Shown: piece by piece, positions 34,217-42,276 of the stretch
Position numbering within the stretch: the stretch's first letter is position 1
Layout of the letters: the number at the start of each line of letters is the position of its first letter
NCBI RefSeq assembly: GCF_004103755.1
Contig: NZ_CP035283.1
Coordinates: 2,356,001 to 2,420,000 of the forward strand
DNA length: 64,000 nucleotides
Direction: 5' to 3'
DNA from: Caproiciproducens sp. NJN-50
GTDB taxonomy: Bacteria; Bacillota; Clostridia; Oscillospirales; Acutalibacteraceae
The notes under the pieces: model-generated
Database searches by the model: none
Seen by the model: only the letters and a program-made list of their open reading frames with translations
What the model was told of the DNA's origin: nothing
Program-made: the position numbers and the translations under genes

Positions 34217-35146
34217 TCAGATATCCCTCTTGGCTAAAAATTCATTGATCACCTGATAGGCCCGTTTTACATGGACAAAACGAGACGGAAGCATGAGGAA
34301 AGCGTGCAGGGCGTCCTTCATCCGGTAGATCTCGACCTCGTTTCCGGCATCGCGCAGCTTTTTTCCGTAACATTCACCTTCGTCCCGCAAGGGGCAAAAC
34401 TCCGCTGAAATAATCAGCGTGCGGGGCTGGCGCGAAAAATCACGGGACAACAGAGGGGCAAAATACGGATTACCGAAATCATCTTCCGATCCGCTGTATA
34501 ATTCCATGAAGCTCTGAACCCGTCTGGAAGTGAGCAGATACTTTGTTCCATTCTCTTTCACCGAGGGAAACGGGGAACTGTCGCCGTAATCGTTAAAGGT
34601 GGCGGGGTATAACAGAATCTGCCGCCGGGGAATAAATTCCCCCCTGTCTCTCGCCATCAAGGAAACCGCCGCGGCCAGATTGCCCCCGGCGCTGTCGCCT
34701 ATCAAGGTAATATTCTCCTGCCTGACAGGAAGGATATGCCCCATAAAAAATTCTCTTGCAACGGCATAGCAGTCTTCCGGTGCGGCGGGGAACCGGTATT
34801 CCGGCGCTAGATGATAATCCACGGAGGCAACCGTGTGCCCCGTCGCTTTTGCGAGATCAGCGCACACGCCCGTGTAGTTCTCGATTCCCCCGGTGACCCA
34901 TCCGCCTCCATGAAAAAACAAGAGGACGGGGAAAGGGCCGGCGCCTGCCGGCCGGAACATGCGCACGGGGACATTATGATCTCCGCACATGATCTTTTGG
35001 TCCCACATCTGATAATCAGTTGGTCTGCCCCGCAGCCTCGCCAAGAGAAGTTCAGCCTGACGCTCAGCCTTATAGCTTTTCTTCACATCGGCTTCCAACG
35101 CCGTAATTGCCTTTAACGCCGCGCGCATCGCCTTATTGATTGCCAA
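34217..35146 (-). CDS. Alpha/beta hydrolase, HSL/esterase family
   Basis: The 309-aa esterase has the oxyanion-hole motif FFHGGGWVTGG, nucleophile elbow IGDSAGGNLAAA with catalytic Ser, a later acid near SAEFCPLRDEGECYG, and His in KDALHAFLM. This is the hormone-sensitive-lipase family IV pattern. It begins at TTG 35146 with AAGGAG nine bases upstream. It is the first gene of an operon with an acyltransferase-like and a DUF6320-like protein, suggesting an ester-forming and ester-breaking pair. Confidence 0.88.
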   Translation of the reverse strand: MAINKAMRAALKAITALEADVKKSYKAERQAELLLARLRGRPTDYQMWDQKIMCGDHNVPVRMFRPAGAGPFPVLLFFHGGGWVTGGIENYTGVCADLAKATGHTVASVDYHLAPEYRFPAAPEDCYAVAREFFMGHILPVRQENITLIGDSAGGNLAAAVSLMARDRGEFIPRRQILLYPATFNDYGDSSPFPSVKENGTKYLLTSRRVQSFMELYSGSEDDFGNPYFAPLLSRDFSRQPRTLIISAEFCPLRDEGECYGKKLRDAGNEVEIYRMKDALHAFLMLPSRFVHVKRAYQVINEFLAKRDI

Positions 35147-35448
35147 CAGCGCATCTCCTTCTCATAATGGTCCGGGGCGGGTTTTGCGGTCCCGGCAGAT
35201 TTCCGGCCTGATGCGAAGCCTGTCTTTCTTTTATTATACACTATCGTGGCATGGCGCGTTAAATGCGAAAAAAATAAATGCGGCAGATTCGTCCGAGAAT
35301 CGGCCCCGCAGTCGGATTGCCCGCGAAAAGTCCTCAGATTCTTCAAATAGAATTATAAGTGCAGGATACACTTATTTCCCTATCGTTTCGTGATATGCTG
35401 AATATATAATCCGTTCGGCAAGATAAGAAAAGATGAGAAATAAGAATC
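35147..35448. other. Divergent intergenic region
   Basis: This 300-base gap carries the leftward hydrolase promoter (TTTATTATACACT near 35230-35243) and the rightward helicase leader. No gene is apparent. Confidence 0.4.
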
Positions 35449-37140
35449 ATGCAATTTAGCGAAATGAATTTAATGCCTGAAATCCTACGGGCAGTGGAGG
35501 AAATCGGATATACGGAAGCAACTGACATACAGATCGGCGCGTTTCCCGTGATGTTGGAGGGCAGGGATCTGATCGGCCGTTCCAGCACAGGCACAGGAAA
35601 GACCGCCGCCTTCGGAATCCCGATCGTTCAGATGGTTGCTTAAAGCGATCAGGGGCGAGGCCAAGTACTGATCCTGAGCCCTACGCGGGAACTTGCCATA
35701 CAGACCAGTGAAGGAGTGCGCAAATTTTCAAAATACCTTCAAAATGTCAAAGTGACAATCGTCTGCGGCGGACAGTCCATACAGATACAGATCCGCCAGT
35801 TGCGCACGGCGCAGATCATCATTGGAACTCCGGGCCGTATTATGGATCACATGCGCCGCAGGACCTTGTCGTTGGAGAATCTGAAGACGGTCGTTCTGGA
35901 TGAAGCGGATGAAATGCTGAACATGGGCTTTTTAGAGGATATTCAAACCATCCTTAAGCAGTCTCCCGAAACCAGGCAAACCGTCCTGTTCAGCGCGACC
36001 ATGCCGCCCGCCATTATGAAGATTACGAAAGAATTTCAAACCGACCCGCAGATCATAGCAGTAGACAAAGGTCAAAAAGCAGTCGATACCATCTCGCAGT
36101 TCTACTACAACATCCCCCGGGTCGATAAGACAAAAGCATTAAAACTATTGCTTGAGTATCATCGCCCCAAGCGGGTGCTGATTTTCTGCAATACGAAAAA
36201 GATGGTTGACGAGCTCTGCGGGCAACTGAACGACAGCGGATTTCAAACGGCCGGCCTTCATGGCGATTTAAAGCAAAATCAACGCAATCAGGTGATGAGC
36301 GACTTTAAAAACGGCCGTACCGTTATCCTCGTTGCGACCGATGTGGCGGCGCGCGGAATTGATGCCGAAGACATCGACGCCGTGTTCAACTACGATATTC
36401 CCGATGAAGATGAATATTACGTCCATCGCATCGGCCGCACAGGCCGCGCAGGCAAGGCGGGAGCATCGTATACTCTGGCAGCGGGCAGGTCCCAGCTTCA
36501 AAGGGTGCATTCACTGGAAAAATTCATGGACTTAAAAATGGAAGAAGCCTCTGTGCCCGATATTGAGGAGATTCAGAAACGGCATCTTAAAAAATTCAGA
36601 GGAACCATCAAACAGTTTATGGATAAAAACAGCGGCTCCGAGTGGACATCGTTTATCGACGAGCTGGAACAGAACGGATATGAAGCAAAACGGATCGCAG
36701 CGGCTCTCTGCAAACTGCTCTATGATAAAAGCAGAAAAACCGGCGCCTTAAAAAATGTCCGAAAAATTGAGCCGACTTCCCCTGAAGAGGGAAAAGTCAG
36801 GTTAAAAATCGACATCGGCACCGACAACAAAATAATACCTGATTTTATCATCGGCACCATCGTCGAGACAACCGGATTGCCAGTGGTCGCAGTCGGAAAA
36901 ATCGATCTTTACAGGGAGCGTTCCATTGTTGAAATGGAACCGAATGACGCGGATTTAGTCTTGAAAAAAATGAACGGATACCGAATGAAACAGCGCGTCG
37001 TACACATTGCTGCATTGAAAACGAAAGGATTGGGCCACAGAGATCATGCGTATCCGTCTGGTTCTAAACGGCGCATTGACAGCAGAAATCGTTATGGGGC
37101 CGGTTCGGCGCATAAATATAACCGCAGCAGAAGCAAATGA
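35449..37140 (+). pseudogene. DEAD-box RNA helicase interrupted by one in-frame stop
   Basis: One continuous frame of about 563 codons is broken only by TAA at 35641-35643. The first 64 codons hold the Q-motif region and Walker A (SSTGTGKTAAFG). After the stop the same frame continues with LILSPTRELAIQ, LDEADEMLNMG, FSATMP, VATDVAARGID and HRIGRTGRAGKAG, and a C-terminal DbpA-type RNA-binding domain (about codons 450-530). There is no frameshift. A restart at GTG 35716 would lack the ATP site, so the gene is probably inactive unless the stop is read through or is a sequencing error. The ancestral role would be ribosome assembly or cold-adapted RNA unwinding. Confidence 0.85.
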
Positions 37141-37196
37141 AAACAATTTACCCATGTGCGTTGCAACGAAATTATGATACTGTGCGAAAGGGATGG

Positions 37197-37421
37197 ATGA
37201 GTATGATAAACGATAAAAAATTAGGTGAATATTGCAGCTTCTTGAACAAGTACGTTCCGGTGCGCATAAGATATTCTTCTAATGATCTTGCTGTAAAATC
37301 TTGCGATAACGCCTCCTGCGGCAATGCAGGCTGCAATTTGTGCGACGCCTTTGCAGGAGATAGGTCTAAGGGGAAAGATTGCTTAAATCCAGGTCTTAAT
37401 CGAAAATACGGACGGAGTTAA
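37197..37421 (+). CDS. Small cysteine-rich hypothetical protein
   Basis: ATG 37197 follows GAAAGGG; ATG 37203 is an alternative. The product of about 74 residues contains a cysteine cluster, SCDNASCGNAGCNLCD (near residues 40-55), that could bind zinc or an iron-sulfur cluster. It follows the broken helicase gene by 56 bases. Family not recognised. Function unknown. Confidence 0.55.
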   Translation: MSMINDKKLGEYCSFLNKYVPVRIRYSSNDLAVKSCDNASCGNAGCNLCDAFAGDRSKGKDCLNPGLNRKYGRS

Positions 37422-37472
37422 TCTGCCCGTTTTTCATATCAGGTGCGAGTAAAAATCAATCTATAAAGAATT

Positions 37473-37502
37473 AAAAAAGCGCTCGCCCAAAGGCAAAGCG
37501 CT
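37473..37502 (-). terminator. Terminator of the putative ncRNA
   Basis: On the minus strand AGCGCTTTGCC pairs with GGGCGAGCGCT and is followed by TTTTTT. It lies 200 nt downstream of a consensus minus-strand promoter. Confidence 0.85.
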
Positions 37503-37697
37503 AAAAATTAAAAATATTAAAAATATAGATATCTCACGAAAGTGGATATCTATTCATATTTTGTCCCGTGTAACGCCCGGGTTATCGACTGCTTACCCAC
37601 TTTTGTCAAGCCAACAAACAGTTCCTCTTTGACATTAACACCGAATTTGAAGCCTTCGGTTTAGCATGAAAAGATAGGCTTATTGGATATTTCCAAC
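37473..37697 (-). ncRNA. Putative structured non-coding RNA (about 225 nt)
   Basis: No coding frame fits this strand. A consensus promoter (37732-37704) and an intrinsic terminator (37502-37473) define a transcript of about 225 nt. Inside it are clear helices: TTGGA-AATA-TCCAA near the 5' end, ACCGAA..TTCGGT, GTCAA..TTGAC, GGGT..AACCC, and a long AGATATC..GATATCT stem-loop before the terminator. The 5' CGGGTT can also pair with AACCCG about 120 nt downstream. The family was not identified; 6S RNA and the raiA motif are candidates to test. Confidence 0.6.
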
Positions 37698-37703
37698 CCG
37701 TTA

Positions 37704-37732
37704 ATTATATCATGCTTTTGGCAATCTGTCAA
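37704..37732 (-). promoter_or_regulatory. Consensus sigma-A promoter of the putative ncRNA
   Basis: On the minus strand TTGACA (37732-37727) and TATAAT (37709-37704) are both perfect and exactly 17 bp apart. Start would be near 37697. No open frame follows. Confidence 0.85.
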
Positions 37733-37782
37733 GGAAAGCGCTCAGCGTCAGGGGAACCCCTTTTCAAGAGTAGAGGATTTTC

Positions 37783-37812
37783 TTGACATCTTTGCGATGC
37801 TTATGATATACT
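37783..37812 (+). promoter_or_regulatory. Promoter of the cold-shock gene
   Basis: TTGACA (37783-37788) and TATACT (37807-37812) are 18 bp apart, giving a start near 37820. It is back to back with the ncRNA promoter, about 50 bp away. Confidence 0.7.
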
Positions 37813-37840
37813 GACTGTGTATTCTAAATGTACGAATTGC

Positions 37841-37896
37841 CTCACATTTTTGTAAGTCATTCACATCGTGAAGACTTGCAAAAATGTGAGTTTTTT
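37841..37896 (+). terminator. Leader terminator/attenuator upstream of the cold-shock gene
   Basis: CTCACATTTTTGTAAGTC (37841-37858) pairs with GACTTGCAAAAATGTGAG (37873-37890), 18 pairs with one G-T, followed by TTTTTT. It lies between the promoter and the csp start, so it forms in the 5' leader and may limit expression until it is melted, bypassed or bound. Confidence 0.8.
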
Positions 37897-37935
37897 ATAC
37901 GGCGGATACAAATAAATTTATGGGGGTACCTGTCT

Positions 37936-38148
37936 ATGAACAACGGTACAGTAAAATGGTTTAACGAAACAAAAGGATTTGGCTTCATTTCCAACGACGA
38001 CGGCAGCGGAGACGTGTTTTTCCATTTTTCCGCCGTCCAGTCTGCTGGGTATAAAACTCTTGCAGAAGGCCAAAAAGTTTCTTATGACATTGAGACTGAT
38101 CCAAAAGACAGCAGCAAAATGCGTGCCGTCAATGTTCGTGTCGCATAA
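37936..38148 (+). CDS. Cold-shock protein, CspA family
   Basis: The 70-aa OB-fold protein has RNP1 KGFGFISNDD and RNP2 VFFHFSAV, preceded by MNNGTVKWFN. It binds single-stranded RNA and DNA and acts as an RNA chaperone. ATG 37936 follows a GGGGG-containing site; the upstream in-frame extension would read through the leader hairpin and is rejected. The long structured leader with a terminator suggests regulated expression. A terminator follows. Confidence 0.95.
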   Translation: MNNGTVKWFNETKGFGFISNDDGSGDVFFHFSAVQSAGYKTLAEGQKVSYDIETDPKDSSKMRAVNVRVA

Positions 38149-38166
38149 ATTTCCGGTTTGCCAGAC

Positions 38167-38189
38167 CGCCCATTCGGGCGGCTTTTTTA
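38167..38189 (+). terminator. Terminator after the cold-shock gene
   Basis: CCGCCC-ATTC-GGGCGG is followed by C and TTTTTT, about 20 bases after the csp stop. Confidence 0.9.
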
Positions 38190-38313
38190 TGTTTACCCTG
38201 TGAGGTCTCCTAATGTACAGTCTCTTCTTCGTTCTATGGCCAATCGTTCTCGTTCATGTCGGGTCCATATCTTTGCTGTATTATGTAAACAAATGAAGTC
38301 CATGGAGGTTCAT

Positions 38314-38472
38314 ATGAGTCAAAATACAAAAGCGGTTTTGAAAAGCAAACTCGCCGTGTATACGGTCTGCTATCAGGAGGCCAAAAAGACAAAAGACTTG
38401 AAGCGTATAGCTTTGATTGGGCCTATTATTACAGACCTGCAGGATGAACTTGAATTGCTTCTCGAAGAATAA
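38314..38472 (+). CDS. Small hypothetical protein (52 aa)
   Basis: ATG 38314 lies five bases after GGAGG. The 52-aa product is mostly helical, basic in the middle (YQEAKKTKDLKRIAL) and acidic at the end (DLQDELELLLEE). Family not recognised. It stands between the cold-shock gene and the zinc-ribbon gene with its own ribosome site. Confidence 0.65.
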   Translation: MSQNTKAVLKSKLAVYTVCYQEAKKTKDLKRIALIGPIITDLQDELELLLEE

Positions 38473-38667
38473 GTAAAGTATAGCGGCAAACCCAGATTTC
38501 GCTCTTAGCCCGTGCCGGGCTTTGCCCTGCAGCATGCCAGGGATGGAATAAAAATAACTTTCGCCATAATTCCCTCTAATTAAAAAAATTGACATTGGTG
38601 CATATCCAGCGTATAGTAATTGTAATATCATCCCGTCAGGCATTAATTTTATAATTTGAGGTGTTTC

Positions 38668-38949
38668 ATGTACACAGACAAAACGTTAGTTTGCAAAGAT
38701 TGTGGTCAGGAATTTGTATTTACTGCCAGCGAGCAGGAGTTTTTCGCTGAAAAAGGCTTTATGAATGAACCGCAGCGATGCAAATCCTGCCGAGACACAC
38801 GGAAAAACTCCAAAGAAAGATCCGGCGGCAGCCGTGAGATGTTCGATGCGGTTTGCGCTTCTTGCGGCAAGCCGTGCAAGGTTCCTTTTCAGCCGAGAGA
38901 TGGTCGCCCGGTATACTGCAGCGATTGCTTCGCGAAAAACAGAAGATAA
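38668..38949 (+). CDS. Zinc-ribbon protein with two cysteine clusters
   Basis: The 93-aa product has an N-terminal zinc ribbon (LVCKDCGQEFVFTASEQEFF, then RCKSCRDTRK) and a second C-terminal cluster (AVCASCGKPCKVPF, PVYCSDC). This is the two-part 'probable zinc-binding' family found across Firmicutes, often near cold-shock genes. ATG 38668 has GAGGTG upstream. The ribbons probably contact RNA or ribosomes, but this is not shown. Confidence 0.85.
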   Translation: MYTDKTLVCKDCGQEFVFTASEQEFFAEKGFMNEPQRCKSCRDTRKNSKERSGGSREMFDAVCASCGKPCKVPFQPRDGRPVYCSDCFAKNRR

Positions 38950-38962
38950 AAATCTGAAGATT

Positions 38963-39186
38963 TCAGTGCGCCTTTTTGGGCGCACTTTTTTGAGTAAATT
39001 GCCTTATTCTTTCTGTCCTTCCTCGAAATACTTCACGGCCGTTCATATGCTTCATTGGGCGTCTTAGATCATTCTTCATCCCCGCCTCTGTCCGGTAAAC
39101 GGTCTTTGCCAAGCTCGTGAATCTGTGTCTGAGCTCTTCGTATGCTTGATGCTGATAATCGAGTAACTGCCGCAGGCGTCACAGCC
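38963..39186 (-). other. Possible relic ORF
   Basis: A minus-strand frame reads RQLLDYQHQAYEELRHRFT and continues to a stop at 38963, helical in character. It has no start codon or ribosome site, and its end overlaps a terminator used by the other strand. It may be the tail of a decayed gene or chance. Confidence 0.2.
38966..38992 (+). terminator. Terminator after the zinc-ribbon gene
   Basis: GTGCGCC-TTTTTG-GGCGCAC followed by TTTTTT, 17 bases after the stop codon. Confidence 0.88.
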
Positions 39187-39319
39187 GGGCGGTCGTGGTG
39201 CGCGCTTCTTCGTGGCCTTGGAGGGAGGATGGCGGCGAAACAAAAAATTTCTTATTTATAATAATTCTTTCTTTCCTGCATTTCGGTGCTTCTCCAGCGT
39301 AGAATAAAAAGGAAAGAAG

Positions 39320-39475
39320 ATGATACAAATGGGCCTTTCAAAAAAAGTCACCGGATACGATCGTTTCGTGGACAAATTCAACAGGAAGAACAAACAGACA
39401 GATAATTTTCAGCCAAAGAGCCATTTAGGCAATAAACCCATCGCACACGCCCCGAAAAACAGTCCGGGAAAGTAG
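39320..39475 (+). CDS. Small basic hypothetical protein (51 aa)
   Basis: ATG 39320 follows AAGGAAAG by a few bases. The 51-aa product is strongly basic and polar (DKFNRKNKQTDN, ending NSPGK) with no hydrophobic segment. Family not recognised. It is the last small gene before the accessory island. Good ribosome spacing is the main support for translation. Confidence 0.5.
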   Translation: MIQMGLSKKVTGYDRFVDKFNRKNKQTDNFQPKSHLGNKPIAHAPKNSPGK

Positions 39476-39937
39476 AACCAATTTGGCACAGATTTTGCAA
39501 GCGTTCTGAAAACAGGCCAACTGCTTTTAGAGCGTTTTTTGTTTTCCTCTTCCGGCTTTCGGGCGTATCAACATAAACCCCATCAATCAGTCGATCCACT
39601 ATGACTGGAACATTAAAAGTGCTCAGAACTGTTTTTGAGAATTAGCATGTTATCACATCAATGCCATAATAATAATCATTTTTCGCCCATCCAAGTGTGT
39701 CTACGAAAGCACTAAACTCCATTGTTTCAAAACCTTTAGCTAAAAAAGCAAAACTTTCATTTAACCATCCCAATAAATTCCAATTTATCTGCCCGTTTTA
39801 TAAATAAGCTGGATCCACTGACATTTTACCATATATTAAAGATAAAGAAGCCGATCATCTATGATCGACTTCTTTCGACGAATATTTTGGCAAAGGCTGA
39901 TAATTTTGATACAGGGTGCATTTTCACAAAAGAAAAG
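39476..39937. other. AT-rich gap before the island
   Basis: No gene with start signals was found on either strand. The segment ends in the short repeats at 39938. Confidence 0.4.
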
Positions 39938-39994
39938 TTCTGCGTGGGTTTCAATCGTTCTGCGCGAGTACAATCGTTCTGCGTGGGTTTATCG
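39938..39994. repeat. Three tandem 18-20 bp repeats at the island's left edge
   Basis: Units start TTCTGCGTGGGTTT..CAATCG (39938-39957), TTCTGCGCGAGTACAATCG (39958-39976) and TTCTGCGTGGGTTTATCG (39977-39994). The core CAATCGTTCTGCG recurs at the far side of the island near 47079. Confidence 0.7.
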
Positions 39995-40041
39995 CGTGGC
40001 AATAGCACCGAGAAATTATGTGACTCTATGGTGTTACGATA

Positions 40042-42225
40042 TTAGGATACGCCCTCTGTGCCTGTCTTCTCATCTGTGTTGCTTTTTCCATATTTAGCAT
40101 TAATACGGTTGATTTCTTCTTTGATGATATCACCAAAAGTTTTGTCGTCCATGTCAATGCTTTGGCTTGCTGCAACGGACTTATCTGCAAATGCGTCAAA
40201 TATCGCTTGCTTGTTTTCCAATGTTGACATTATTTTTTCATCCACTGTGTTTTCACAGAGAAGGCGATAAACCAATACATTACGTGTTTGTCCCATGCGA
40301 TATGCTCGCGAGATAGCTTGATTTTCTATTGATGGCTTAAATTGCGGCTCGCAAATTACAATCACACTTGCTGCCTGAATATTCAAGCCGGTACCGCCAG
40401 ATTGAATTTGAGCAGCGAGAACAGTTCCAGCGGGAGCACTGTCAAATTCATCAATTATTTCCTGCCGGCGTTGAGGGGTAACGGAGCCATTTATGGGGTT
40501 CAAGCACTTATTTCCGAGTAGTAATGTAATTTTTCGAATGGTATCCAAGAAGAAAGAAAAGACAATTACTTTCCGCTCCTCCGCCTCAGCTTCTTCAATG
40601 ATTTCCAGCAAGCGTTTGGCTTTCGAGGAATTATGTAGGTCATCAACATTCCAAGATACCCGTCGTGCATCAGCATAGTGCTTTCCGAGGACTGCTTGTT
40701 CATATAGCTGCTCTTCGTTTGGCAAGAGCGTACACCATTCTTTGCTTTCGATGAGTTCCGGCAATTCCGTTAGGACATCTACACGTTTTCGTCTGTAATA
40801 CACCGGCGCGACCTTTTCTCTGAACTGCGGCGCAGCAGACATAAAAGCCATTCCTTGAATTTGAGCAGCAATTCGAGGTTGGAGCATCTTTATTAGCGCA
40901 ATCATTTCATCAACTTTATTTTCTAATGCGGTACCGGTCATGAATAGGGTGCGGGAGGCATGGCTGCTTAAATTCCTGACATTTACTGTTCTTCGCGCTT
41001 CTGGGTTTTTGATATAGTGGGCTTCATCCACTACCAGAAGTGTGAACTTGAAATTAGCATCAACCTTAAAATAGCCTGTTGTTTCATAGGTAGTAACAGC
41101 AACACCACCATCGTTTATCCAAGAACGCAGTGCTGCAGTTCGTCCTGCGCCATGTACTTTTGTAACACTTAATTTGCTCATTTTACGAATTTCACGGCAC
41201 CAGTTTGTAATCACGCTTGCAGGGCAGACGACCACAAAGTGCGTTGCTCCTATGTTTCGCAAGGAAACCATTGCCGCTATCGCCTGAATCGTTTTGCCGA
41301 GTCCCATTTCATCACCGAGAAGGACCTGCTCTTGATGCAGTATGTATTTGACGCCCCATTCTTGATAGCGTCGCAACTCGCAGAGCAGCCCATCAGGAAA
41401 GAAGCATTCCTCCTGGATTTCGCGTGCTAAGTCCTCCGGCAGGCCATAAACAGCATCATCTGTGCCAAGAATACCGGGGTTAATATCCTCTAAAATATTA
41501 AAAAAGTAAATGGAGTTATTGGAAAAATCTTGCCACGCTTCAGTGTTTGTGCTTCTGTTAATAGCATCAATAGCAACCAATGTTTCTGATGCTGACTTGC
41601 CATATTCAGATGATAATAGTTGTCCAAGGAAATTAAATGCCTCGGTAGCTTTTTGCTTGTTGATACTTGATGTAAAAAACCATTTTACCCCATTTGTCGA
41701 TGGCGAAATATCAGCCAGTGCGTTGTTGATTTTACGGATGTTAGTATTTAGAATTTGTCGACAATTCTCCGTGAGCGGCAAAGCGTGGTTATATTTGAAA
41801 ATTGACGTTACCAGTTTGGTAGCTGCGGCGGTTTTGCTATCTGTACTCAGTTTAATTTTTACACCTTGACGAGCTTTTGAAACAATATCACCGACAATAT
41901 GCTTTATGGAATAAGCCGTATCTTCGCTTATTCCATGAACAGAGGCTATTGTATATACGGAGGCCGTGGAAATGTCCGCTATGGAGCAGTATCCGTAGTC
42001 CCGTAATGCTTTGACGCGGAACCCTTTTTTATCTCTGTTAATTTCCTCAATGGGGATATCTTTCAAAACAGAGAGAACTTCTTGTGCTACAAGTGCCTCA
42101 GATGAAGTTAGTATCTCAGACCGATATTGTTCTGCGGATGTCACAGCGGCTGAAAGTTGGCTCTTTATTCTGTTGTGCTCATCAATAAGCCGTTTCGCAT
42201 CGGCTGAACTAAACGGTCTTGCCAT
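40042..42225 (-). CDS. SNF2-family DNA helicase/translocase
   Basis: The 727-aa protein has an N-terminal helical region of about 280 residues including a helix-hairpin-helix-like stretch (ALRDYGYCSIADIST), then the SNF2 motor: motif I LLGDEMGLGKTIQA (about residue 305), motif II VVDEAHYIKN (about 398), MTGTALEN, and in lobe 2 SGGTGLNIQAAS and QAISRAYRMGQT. Such enzymes move along double-stranded DNA. ATG 42225 follows GGGAGGG. It is the last gene of a leftward operon with two uncharacterised proteins and an upstream mcrC relic, so a defence or DNA-processing role is likely. Confidence 0.9.
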   Translation of the reverse strand: MARPFSSADAKRLIDEHNRIKSQLSAAVTSAEQYRSEILTSSEALVAQEVLSVLKDIPIEEINRDKKGFRVKALRDYGYCSIADISTASVYTIASVHGISEDTAYSIKHIVGDIVSKARQGVKIKLSTDSKTAAATKLVTSIFKYNHALPLTENCRQILNTNIRKINNALADISPSTNGVKWFFTSSINKQKATEAFNFLGQLLSSEYGKSASETLVAIDAINRSTNTEAWQDFSNNSIYFFNILEDINPGILGTDDAVYGLPEDLAREIQEECFFPDGLLCELRRYQEWGVKYILHQEQVLLGDEMGLGKTIQAIAAMVSLRNIGATHFVVVCPASVITNWCREIRKMSKLSVTKVHGAGRTAALRSWINDGGVAVTTYETTGYFKVDANFKFTLLVVDEAHYIKNPEARRTVNVRNLSSHASRTLFMTGTALENKVDEMIALIKMLQPRIAAQIQGMAFMSAAPQFREKVAPVYYRRKRVDVLTELPELIESKEWCTLLPNEEQLYEQAVLGKHYADARRVSWNVDDLHNSSKAKRLLEIIEEAEAEERKVIVFSFFLDTIRKITLLLGNKCLNPINGSVTPQRRQEIIDEFDSAPAGTVLAAQIQSGGTGLNIQAASVIVICEPQFKPSIENQAISRAYRMGQTRNVLVYRLLCENTVDEKIMSTLENKQAIFDAFADKSVAASQSIDMDDKTFGDIIKEEINRINAKYGKSNTDEKTGTEGVS

Positions 42226-42276
42226 TCACTATCCCTCCCTAAATGCCAGCAGTTTCACTGCCATCTAAAGTATTGC

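Noticed and set aside
35716..37140. Separate downstream helicase gene starting at GTG 35716
   Set aside because: It is in the same frame as the upstream part, lacks the ATP-binding motif, and its ribosome site is too close; one interrupted gene is the simpler reading.
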